DNA of 5,326 nt from Deltaproteobacteria bacterium (GTDB lineage: Bacteria; Myxococcota_A; UBA796; UBA2385). The notes under the pieces were generated by a model that saw only the letters and a program-made list of their open reading frames with translations, was not told the origin of the DNA and ran no database searches. Of the stretch, positions 1 through 4,519 are shown piece after piece. The stretch is taken from NCBI GenBank assembly GCA_947462115.1, contig CANHON010000323.1:1-5326 (forward strand). The letters are read 5' to 3'. Made by a program: the position numbers and the translations under genes. Each line of letters begins with the position of its first letter. Positions within the stretch are counted from its first letter, which is position 1.

Positions 1-1
1 G

Positions 2-247
2 GGCGCCGTGAAGCCCACCCCGACGGTGGTGGACGGCGCCGTCGCGGTGCGGCCGCTGATGAGCCTCTGCGCCACCATCGACCACCGCTACATGGATGGC
101 GCGCAGGGCGGTGTTTTGGCCAAGGTCGTGCGCTCGGTGCTGGAGAACCCCTGGCAGCTCGACGGGCTGCCCGGCCGGCCGCCCGGGCTCGACGTGGCGG
201 GGGCGGATGCGCAGGCGGCCGAGGCCCCGGTCGCGGCGGGCAGTTAG
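2..247 (+). CDS. 2-oxo-acid dehydrogenase E2-type acyltransferase, C-terminal fragment (5' end outside window)
   Basis: The reading frame is open from base 2 and ends at TAG 245-247, giving the last 81 residues of a longer protein. Seen: a VVDGAVAVRPLMSL strand pair followed by DHRYMDG, the DHRxxDG signature of the E2/chloramphenicol acetyltransferase fold. Its His (bases 83-85) and Asp (95-97) are the catalytic pair in this family. A helix (LAKVVRSVLENPW) follows, as at the end of E2 catalytic domains, then an Ala/Pro/Gly-rich tail of about 30 residues beyond the usual terminus. Family knowledge: E2 subunits move an acyl group from lipoyl-lysine to CoA in cytoplasmic pyruvate, 2-oxoglutarate or branched-chain dehydrogenase complexes. 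The lipoyl and E1/E3-binding regions, if present, lie upstream, so the substrate cannot be told. A GTG at 8 is internal to the conserved domain and is not the start. The next gene begins 9 bases later, so the two are probably co-transcribed. Confidence 0.88.
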   Translation, partial: GAVKPTPTVVDGAVAVRPLMSLCATIDHRYMDGAQGGVLAKVVRSVLENPWQLDGLPGRPPGLDVAGADAQAAEAPVAAGS

Positions 248-256
248 CCGCCGCGG

Positions 257-1771
257 ATGAAGTGCCAGCATCACCCCGTCTGTCCCGGCTGCCCCCTGAT
301 CGCCCTCGACGCCGAGGCGCAGCTCGCCCACAAGCGCGCGCGGCTCACGGAGGCCTTCGGTCGTTATCCCCACTTGCCCGAGCCGCCGGCCGTGCTGGCC
401 GCGACCCGCGACGAGGCCTACCGGCACCGGCTCAAGCTGCCGATCGAGATCACCAAAGAGGGCGTGCGCATCGGCCTCTACGATCGCCGGGGCCAGTCGG
501 TGCTCAACACGCCGGACTGCCCGGTGCTCGCCGAGCCGCTGCGGGCCGCGCTCCCGCCTTTGCTCGACGTGCTCCGCACCGCCCGCGGCGTTCACAGCCT
601 GGACCTGCGGGTCTCGGCGGCCACCGGCGAGCTGATGGCGGTGATCTCCGTGGTGGATGGCCAGCTCCCCAACGGCATGGGCGCCAAGCTGCTGCGCGCG
701 GTGCCGGGGCTCGTGAGCGTGGCCGTGAGCCGCGCCGACCCCGATCGCAAGCGCGTGATGGGCAGCCGGCCCAAGGTCATCGCCGGCGGGGGCTTTTTGG
801 ACGAGAAGGTGGGCGAGGTGCCGGTGCGCATCCACCCCGGCGCCTTCTTTCAGGTCGATCCCCAAAACGCCGTCCAGCTGCACGAGATCGTCAAGCACAT
901 GGTCGGCGACGCCCGCCGGGTGCTCGACCTCTACGCCGGCGTCGGCGCCTACGCGCTGATGCTGGCGCCCGGCCGGGAGCGCGTGGTGGCCGTCGAAGAG
1001 GTGGGCACGGCCTGCGCCGCCGCCCGCTCGGTCGCCCCGCCCAACGTCGAGATCATCGAGGGCCGCGTCGAAGACCAAGCCCTCGACAAGCTCGGCCCCT
1101 TCGACTGCGTGGTGCTCAACCCCGCCCGCAAGGGCAGCGACCCGGCCTCCTTGGCCCGGGTGGCCCGCCTCGCCAAGCGCCTCGTCTACGTCTCCTGCGG
1201 GCCCGAGACGCTGGCCCGTGACCTCGACTGCCTCGCCGCCCACGGCATGCGGGTGGCCGAGCTGCAGCCCCTCGACCTGTTCCCCCAGACGCCCGAGGTC
1301 GAGGTGGTCGTGCGCCTGGAGCGCGGCACGCCGCTGCACCGGATCAACGTGCGGGGCGGCAACCTCACCGGCCCCTGGACCGAAGACGGCCCGGGCCTCG
1401 GCATCTCTGGGGCCTTCGGTCGGCCGCAGCGCGCCTTGGCCCTGGTCATCGGTGATCCGGGCGAGCAGGGCCAGCTCGGCACGGCCCGGTTCCGGCGCCT
1501 GGGCCTCGTGGCGGGGCACGGCCTCGTTCGCATCGAGCTGACCGACGGGCGGCTGATCCCTGCCTTGGCCGCCTTGGCCCGCCTCGGGCACCCGGTGGCC
1601 GGCCGGCATGAGCCCACCGCGCGGTTCTTCGCCGAGAAGGCGGGCTTGGTGCGGCCCTTTGTCCACGTCGAGAAGGCCGGGGAGCTGCGCGCGCCGCTGC
1701 ACGGCGATCTGGTGGCCGCCCTGCAGGCCTTGGGCGCCGACGAGCGCTTGATGAGCCGCTCGGGGGCCTAA
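257..1771 (+). CDS. TrmA/RlmC-type 23S rRNA (uracil-C5)-methyltransferase fused to a degenerate RluA-like domain
   Basis: A protein of 504 residues. Family knowledge: this class transfers methyl from S-adenosylmethionine to C5 of a uridine in RNA. Seen: 4Fe-4S ligands C3, C9, C12 and C88; FFQVDP at 197-202; SAM motif I (DLYAGVG, 224-230); motif IV LNPARKG (287-293); the SCGPETLARD loop with nucleophile C314; and candidate general base E349 in FPQTPEVEV. There is no N-terminal TRAM domain. The cluster starting at residue 3 and Asn in motif IV both match E. coli RlmC (m5U747) better than RlmD, but the target uridine is an inference. Residues about 358-504 are extra and resemble RluA pseudouridine synthases: ALALVIG (393-399), a strand leading to RLGHPVAG (442-449), and a final AP-LHGDL (479-485). 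The usual HRLD and GRTHQIR signatures read HRIN (361-364) and GRLIPAL (431-437), so this part is probably inactive. ATG 257 is the first start after the upstream stop and is required by C3; no clear Shine-Dalgarno is seen, so translation may be coupled to the E2 gene. Its TAA overlaps the stop of the convergent lipoprotein gene. Confidence 0.9.
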   Translation: MKCQHHPVCPGCPLIALDAEAQLAHKRARLTEAFGRYPHLPEPPAVLAATRDEAYRHRLKLPIEITKEGVRIGLYDRRGQSVLNTPDCPVLAEPLRAALPPLLDVLRTARGVHSLDLRVSAATGELMAVISVVDGQLPNGMGAKLLRAVPGLVSVAVSRADPDRKRVMGSRPKVIAGGGFLDEKVGEVPVRIHPGAFFQVDPQNAVQLHEIVKHMVGDARRVLDLYAGVGAYALMLAPGRERVVAVEEVGTACAAARSVAPPNVEIIEGRVEDQALDKLGPFDCVVLNPARKGSDPASLARVARLAKRLVYVSCGPETLARDLDCLAAHGMRVAELQPLDLFPQTPEVEVVVRLERGTPLHRINVRGGNLTGPWTEDGPGLGISGAFGRPQRALALVIGDPGEQGQLGTARFRRLGLVAGHGLVRIELTDGRLIPALAALARLGHPVAGRHEPTARFFAEKAGLVRPFVHVEKAGELRAPLHGDLVAALQALGADERLMSRSGA

Positions 1772-2247
1772 GGCGCGGGGGGCTTCGGCCGCTCTTCCAT
1801 CGGCACCAGCGACCATCGGCGCACGAGGAAGGTCGCCTCCACCTGCTCGCCGGTGGCCGACAGCTGGCTCGGGCAGGCCCCACAGCCGTCGGGCGTGCAG
1901 CTCGGCAGGGGCTCGGCGCCGGGCGCGGCCTCGGCTTCAAGGCGCCCCTTCGACCAGCGCATGAAGGTGCAGGTGTTGCAGCAGCTCCCTTCGGGGCACA
2001 TCATGCGGGTGCAGGCCACGAGGGGCGAGAACAGAACGGTCTGCTCCGCGTTGTTCTCAGCGGCGTCGCTGGGGGCTGCCGCCGGCTGGGGGGCGCTCAC
2101 TCCCACCGAGACCGGGGGCCCGGCGCTCGGGCTGGCGGCGCTCGGGCTGGCGGCAGTGGGGCTGGCGGCGGTGGGGCTGGCGGCGGTGGGCTCCTTCGCG
2201 CAAGCGAGGAGGAGCAGCGGCAGGAGGAGCGGGCGGAGGCTGCGCAT
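1768..2247 (-). CDS. Predicted lipoprotein with TAASP repeats and a Cys-rich domain (159 aa)
   Basis: I do not recognise a named family. Seen: MRSLRP followed by a short Leu-rich signal segment and the lipobox LLAC, with C16 as the predicted lipidated cysteine. Residues 20-45 are a tandem five-residue repeat (TAASP three times, SAASP, SAGPP), and an Ala/Pro/Ser-rich stretch to about 63 completes a flexible spacer. The rest holds eight cysteines: C79, C84, C89, C90, C93 (pattern C-x4-C-x4-CC-x2-C, containing CPEGSCCNTC), then C117, C122, C125 (C-x4-C-x2-C). The even number suggests disulfides, though metal binding is possible. It ends in a strand-like segment (EATFLVRRWSLVP) and a Pro/Lys tail. 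The start at 2247 has GGAG at 2254-2257, six bases upstream. It lies 33 bases after the 297-residue lipoprotein gene, probably in one transcript. Its TAG (1768-1770) overlaps the TAA of the convergent methyltransferase gene. Envelope location is inferred from the lipobox; function is unknown. Confidence 0.8.
   Translation of the reverse strand: MRSLRPLLLPLLLLACAKEPTAASPTAASPTAASPSAASPSAGPPVSVGVSAPQPAAAPSDAAENNAEQTVLFSPLVACTRMMCPEGSCCNTCTFMRWSKGRLEAEAAPGAEPLPSCTPDGCGACPSQLSATGEQVEATFLVRRWSLVPMEERPKPPAP
1777..1794 (+). terminator. Weak UUCG-capped hairpin just after the methyltransferase stop
   Basis: A GGC-TTCG-GCC hairpin (1781-1790) begins 9 bases after the TAA. A G-G mismatch and three further pairs (1777-1779 with 1792-1794, one of them G-U) lengthen it. 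It is followed by CTCTTCC rather than a real T-run and lies inside the coding region of the convergent lipoprotein gene. It could slow or end transcription of the methyltransferase gene, but the stem is short and the call is tentative. Confidence 0.25.
2131..2190. repeat. 15-bp tandem repeat, four units
   Basis: Four 15-base units (2131-2145, 2146-2160, 2161-2175, 2176-2190) of form GCTGGCGGCGGTGGG on the plus strand. The last two are identical; the other two differ at one and two positions. A decayed fifth unit lies at 2116-2130. The period is a multiple of three and each unit encodes one Ala/Ser/Pro pentapeptide of the 159-residue lipoprotein, so copy-number change would alter spacer length without a frameshift. 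Confidence 0.9.
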
Positions 2248-2280
2248 GGAGGGCTCCGGGTCGGTGGCGGGGCTGACCGC

Positions 2281-3174
2281 TCAGGGGCCGTCGAAGAAGG
2301 GCGTGCTGCCGAGCGCGGCGCAGGCGGTGGCGTCGATGGTGCCCTTGCCGGTGCCCCGGGCCAGCGAGCCGCCCCCGGTGATGGGGTAGCTGCCGCGGTA
2401 GCTGTCGATCTCGAGGTCGAGGCGCACCGCGTCGCCCGAGATGGACACGGCGGTGATCGCGCCGGCGTCGGCCGCGGCCGTCAGCCAGGGCGAGGGGATG
2501 GCGTCGGCCGCGTCGCCGTCGAGCCACACATAGCCCTCGGTGAGGCCCCCATCGAGAGACTGCAGGACGAAGCTGCCATCTCCCGAAGGGCACGCGGCCG
2601 TGATGATGGCGATCGATACGCTGCTCAGGTCGATGGGCGCGGCCTCCGAGACCGTCCCGGGGATGTTCCGGAGCTGGATCAAGAGGTTGCAGGTTTCGCG
2701 GGTGTAGAGGGCGGTCGGATCCACCGGCCCCTCGACCGCGCCGAGGTAGTTGGCCACCTCGGTGCAGCTCAGGCCGGGCGTCGAGCTCATGTAGACCAGC
2801 GCCACGTCCTCGCCGCCCGCGGTGCCGGTGTAGGAGAACGCGCTCCAGGACTGCACCTTGGCGTCGATGAGCCCATCGGTGGTGATGAGCGCGCCGTCGT
2901 GGGCGCCCTCGGGCAGGTCGGCGTCGGCGTCCGCGTCGGCGTCGCTGTCGGCGTCGGTGTCCGCGTCGCTGTCGGCGTCGGCGTCAGCGTCGGTGTCGGC
3001 GTCGCCGTCGGTGCTCCCGTCGCCCCCGTCTCCGGTGGCCCCGTCTCCGCCGCCCTCGGGGTTGCACTCCTTGTTGACGTCGTCCTGCACGTAGCCCTCG
3101 GGGCAGGGGTCACCGCAGGCGGCGACCAGCGCGGTCAAGGGGAGGGCGAGCAGCAGGCCGGCGGTCGGGCGCAT
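2281..3174 (-). CDS. Predicted lipoprotein with an Asp-rich (D-A/S/T)n spacer (297 aa)
   Basis: I do not recognise a named family. Seen: MRPTAG and a hydrophobic segment ending in VAAC, with C20 as the likely lipidated cysteine. A small loop carries C24 and C37 (CPEGYVQDDVNKEC). A Gly/Asp stretch (41-57) follows, then strict alternation of Asp with Ala, Ser or Thr through residue 86. Residues about 90-297 form a soluble domain rich in predicted strands, with C137, C162, C195 and C285; it ends in a Gly-rich segment (GKGTIDATAC) and FFDGP. Alternating Asp could bind Ca2+ or simply act as a charged, extended spacer off the membrane; this is inference. The frame is open back to 3309, but the ATG at 3174 is chosen because GGAG (3180-3183) lies five bases upstream and the signal peptide begins exactly there. 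Upstream in-frame residues are Arg/Pro-rich and run into the previous gene's terminator. The next gene follows after 33 bases. Confidence 0.85.
   Translation of the reverse strand: MRPTAGLLLALPLTALVAACGDPCPEGYVQDDVNKECNPEGGGDGATGDGGDGSTDGDADTDADADADSDADTDADSDADADADADLPEGAHDGALITTDGLIDAKVQSWSAFSYTGTAGGEDVALVYMSSTPGLSCTEVANYLGAVEGPVDPTALYTRETCNLLIQLRNIPGTVSEAAPIDLSSVSIAIITAACPSGDGSFVLQSLDGGLTEGYVWLDGDAADAIPSPWLTAAADAGAITAVSISGDAVRLDLEIDSYRGSYPITGGGSLARGTGKGTIDATACAALGSTPFFDGP
2917..3009. repeat. Hexanucleotide repeat coding for (Asp-Ala/Ser/Thr)n
   Basis: A 6-base periodic tract with plus-strand unit GTCGGC and variants GTCCGC, GTCGCT, GTCGGT, GTCAGC and GTCGCC. Read on the minus strand, it encodes residues 56-86 of the 297-residue lipoprotein. 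Every Asp codon in the tract is GAC, while the alternate codon varies among Ala, Ser, Thr and one Gly. The same periodicity keeps other frames open and creates false long frames (VGVGV, SASAS) on the plus strand. Confidence 0.9.
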
Positions 3175-3179
3175 GGGGG

Positions 3180-3183
3180 CTCC
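3180..3183 (-). promoter_or_regulatory. Shine-Dalgarno of the 297-aa lipoprotein gene (decides its start)
   Basis: On the minus strand GGAG is followed by five C residues and the ATG at 3174. This favours the start at the signal peptide over the 45-codon longer open frame that begins at 3309. Confidence 0.6.
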
Positions 3184-3244
3184 AGGTCGGGCGTGGGGAG
3201 CGACGGTAGCGCGCCGACTAACCCCGAGGACCGCGCACCGGGCC

Positions 3245-3283
3245 AAAAGACGACCCCCGGGGCAGCCGAAGCCGCGCCGGGGG
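3245..3283 (-). terminator. Intrinsic terminator after the 294-aa lipoprotein gene
   Basis: On the minus strand a 13-position stem (3271-3283 with 3254-3266; one C-C mismatch, one G-U pair) closes a TTCG tetraloop through a C-G pair, the very stable C(UUCG)G form. It is followed by TCGTCTTTTGG (3253-3243), an imperfect T-run. It begins 35 bases after the stop of the 294-residue lipoprotein gene. No T-run lies on the plus side, so it acts for the minus strand and implies that the next lipoprotein gene has its own promoter. Confidence 0.72.
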
Positions 3284-3318
3284 CGCTCAGGGTCGCGGCG
3301 CCGAAGCACCGCCGCCGC

Positions 3319-4203
3319 TCACTGGGTGCAGCTGCCGGCGTCGCAGTCGCCGTTGCTCTGCCAGGTGGTGAAGCTGTGCTCCCACACGTCGGTGCTGTAG
3401 AGGTAGACCACGAGGGCCTCGACGTTCTCGATGGTGCCGCTGCCATCGGTGCTGCCCGAGAACAGGATGGTGGCCTGGCCGGGGTAGGTGAAGAACATCG
3501 TGAAGTCGTTGCCCGAGCCGATGATCGGGGCGCTGACGATGCCGGGCACGGCCTGCTCGCAGTAGTCGGTGGTCCAGCCATCGGCGCCAGCGGCCTGGTT
3601 GTGGAAGCACAGGGCGGTGGCGATGGTGGCGCCGGGCGAGCGGGCGTTGCTCGAGGTGTCGATGCTGCCGTTCACGTCGAACAGGCCGGCGACCTCCGGG
3701 GGGTTGTCGCCGTAGTTGACCACGAAGCCCGAGCCCTCGACGCTGCCCTCAACGGCGGGGTTGTCGACCGCCTCGTCGGCGGCGGCGGAGCCGGTGGTGG
3801 TGCCGTTGCCCACGTTGCCGGCGCTGCTCTCATCGGGGGCGACCGGGGTGGTGTTGCCGCCGCAGTACTGGTCGAAGACGTCGCTGGTGGCGTCCCAGCA
3901 GTCGTTCATCTGGCCGCACTCGACGGCGAGCAGACACTCGACCTGGCAGTCGGCGTAGCCGTACTTGTTCGAGTCGGGCTGGATGCAGTTGGCGGCGCAG
4001 TCGGCCGCGGCGTTGCCGGTGCCGCTGGTGTCACCGAAGAGGCCGCCGGGCGCCGGGGGGGTGGCCCCGCACTCTTCGACCTGGGAGCACACATCGGCGC
4101 ACTCCTGGGCCTTCTCGGCAGCGTCGGGATCGCAGCCGGCGAGCGAGGCGCCGAGCAGCAGCAAACCGAGGGTGGACGGGGTCATCGTACGGAACATGGT
4201 CAT
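3319..4203 (-). CDS. Predicted lipoprotein with a twin C-x3-C-x5-C Cys-rich domain (294 aa)
   Basis: I do not recognise a named family. Seen: MTMFRTMTP, a hydrophobic segment and a textbook lipobox LAGC, with C24 lipidated and Asp next. Residues 35-114 carry ten cysteines, including two copies of C-x3-C-x5-C (C35/C39/C45 and C86/C90/C96), an extra C-x3-C (C69/C73), then C102 and C114. This spacing suggests helices stapled by disulfides. A Thr/Ser/Asn/Gly/Ala-rich linker runs from about 117 to 160. A C-terminal domain (160-294), rich in predicted strands, has C199, C215 and a closing CDAGSC pair (C287, C292). The 14 non-lipid cysteines make an even number, fitting an oxidising location outside the cytoplasm. 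The frame is open back to 4296, but ATG 4203 sits five bases after AGGAGG and starts the signal peptide; a second ATG at 4197 is less well spaced. A terminator follows the stop. Function unknown. Confidence 0.85.
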   Translation of the reverse strand: MTMFRTMTPSTLGLLLLGASLAGCDPDAAEKAQECADVCSQVEECGATPPAPGGLFGDTSGTGNAAADCAANCIQPDSNKYGYADCQVECLLAVECGQMNDCWDATSDVFDQYCGGNTTPVAPDESSAGNVGNGTTTGSAAADEAVDNPAVEGSVEGSGFVVNYGDNPPEVAGLFDVNGSIDTSSNARSPGATIATALCFHNQAAGADGWTTDYCEQAVPGIVSAPIIGSGNDFTMFFTYPGQATILFSGSTDGSGTIENVEALVVYLYSTDVWEHSFTTWQSNGDCDAGSCTQ

Positions 4204-4208
4204 GGTCG

Positions 4209-4214
4209 CCTCCT
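4209..4214 (-). promoter_or_regulatory. Strong Shine-Dalgarno of the 294-aa lipoprotein gene (decides its start)
   Basis: A full AGGAGG on the minus strand (within GGAGGAGG, 4209-4216) with a 5-base spacer to the ATG at 4203. It is the best ribosome site in the window and rules against the 31-codon longer frame starting at 4296. Confidence 0.8.
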
Positions 4215-4271
4215 CCAGGCGGGCGCAGGCTAACCGACGAGCACGGGGACTGTCTCGGCGGTCTCGGCGCA

Positions 4272-4286
4272 TTTCACAGGTTGAAA
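4272..4286. promoter_or_regulatory. Candidate operator: TTTCA-N5-TGAAA inverted repeat
   Basis: Five-base perfect arms around CAGGT, 69 bases upstream of the 294-residue lipoprotein start, in one of the few AT-rich patches of the divergent region. The position suits a regulator or promoter site for the minus-strand gene. The arms are short and chance is possible. Confidence 0.25.
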
Positions 4287-4519
4287 CATCGCGCACAGAG
4301 GGGAAGGGGGCGGCCCCCTCGGGCCTCGGCGCGCTGGCGGCCCGCTCGGGCTTTTGGTCCGGGCAGCGCGTCGGCGCCGCCTACGGGTGACCTCCTTGGG
4401 GTATTCGATCGTTCGGCTTCCGTCCTGGGCCGCGGCCCCCGCGGGGCAGACCGGCGCCCCTTCGGCCCGCCCCGCCCCGCGCTAAAGGGGCATGGGCCTC
4501 GGTCGATCCTGGAGCTGAG

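Larger units (their letters stand above)
3175..3318. other. Intergenic region between two minus-strand lipoprotein genes
   Basis: It holds the terminator of the upstream gene at 3245-3283 and the GGAG ribosome site at 3180-3183. The roughly 60 bases between them should contain the promoter of the two-gene lipoprotein unit, but I see no convincing -35/-10 pair in this GC-rich stretch. Confidence 0.5.
4204..4519. other. Divergent intergenic region (316 bases)
   Basis: It lies between the divergent lipoprotein and oxidoreductase starts and must hold promoters for both. Seen: a perfect 9-base tandem duplication of GTCTCGGCG (4252-4269); an inverted repeat TTTCA-N5-TGAAA (4272-4286) in a locally AT-rich patch; a small plus-strand hairpin GCCC-GCTC-GGGC with TTTT after it (4340-4355); a second less GC-rich patch at about 4391-4425; and a tiny frame at 4492-4518. 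I could not assign a -35/-10 pair with confidence on either strand, and open frames here have the Arg/Pro/Gly-rich composition of random GC-rich DNA. Confidence 0.6.

Noticed and set aside
1118..1126. Asn instead of Asp in methyltransferase motif IV (LNPARKG) as a sign of a lost active site.
   Set aside because: E. coli RlmC also has Asn-Pro-Pro at this place, and the catalytic cysteine, iron-sulfur ligands and SAM motif are intact.
262..1221. A 319-codon open frame overlapping the methyltransferase in another plus-strand frame.
   Set aside because: Its Arg/Pro/Gly/Ala-rich composition is typical of an out-of-frame reading of GC-rich coding DNA, while the 257-1771 frame contains all family motifs.
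1853..2389. A 178-codon plus-strand frame across the small lipoprotein gene.
   Set aside because: It is antisense to a gene with a lipobox and ribosome site, crosses the intergenic gap into the next gene and shows no recognisable domain.
2899..4233. A 444-codon plus-strand open frame antisense to two lipoprotein genes.
   Set aside because: Its product is almost all Gly, Val and Ala, starts in the hexamer repeat and has no ribosome site or domain. The opposite strand has lipoboxes, Shine-Dalgarno sites and paired cysteines. The frame is a by-product of high GC and 6-base periodicity.
4231..4258. A possible minus-strand promoter (GAGACA and GTTAGC, 16-base spacing) before the 294-aa lipoprotein gene.
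   Set aside because: The -10 element matches the consensus at only two of six positions, which is no better than chance.
4340..4355. A small hairpin plus TTTT on the plus strand as a terminator or attenuator before the oxidoreductase.
   Set aside because: The stem has only four pairs, no plus-strand gene lies upstream, and no alternative pairing or leader peptide supports attenuation.
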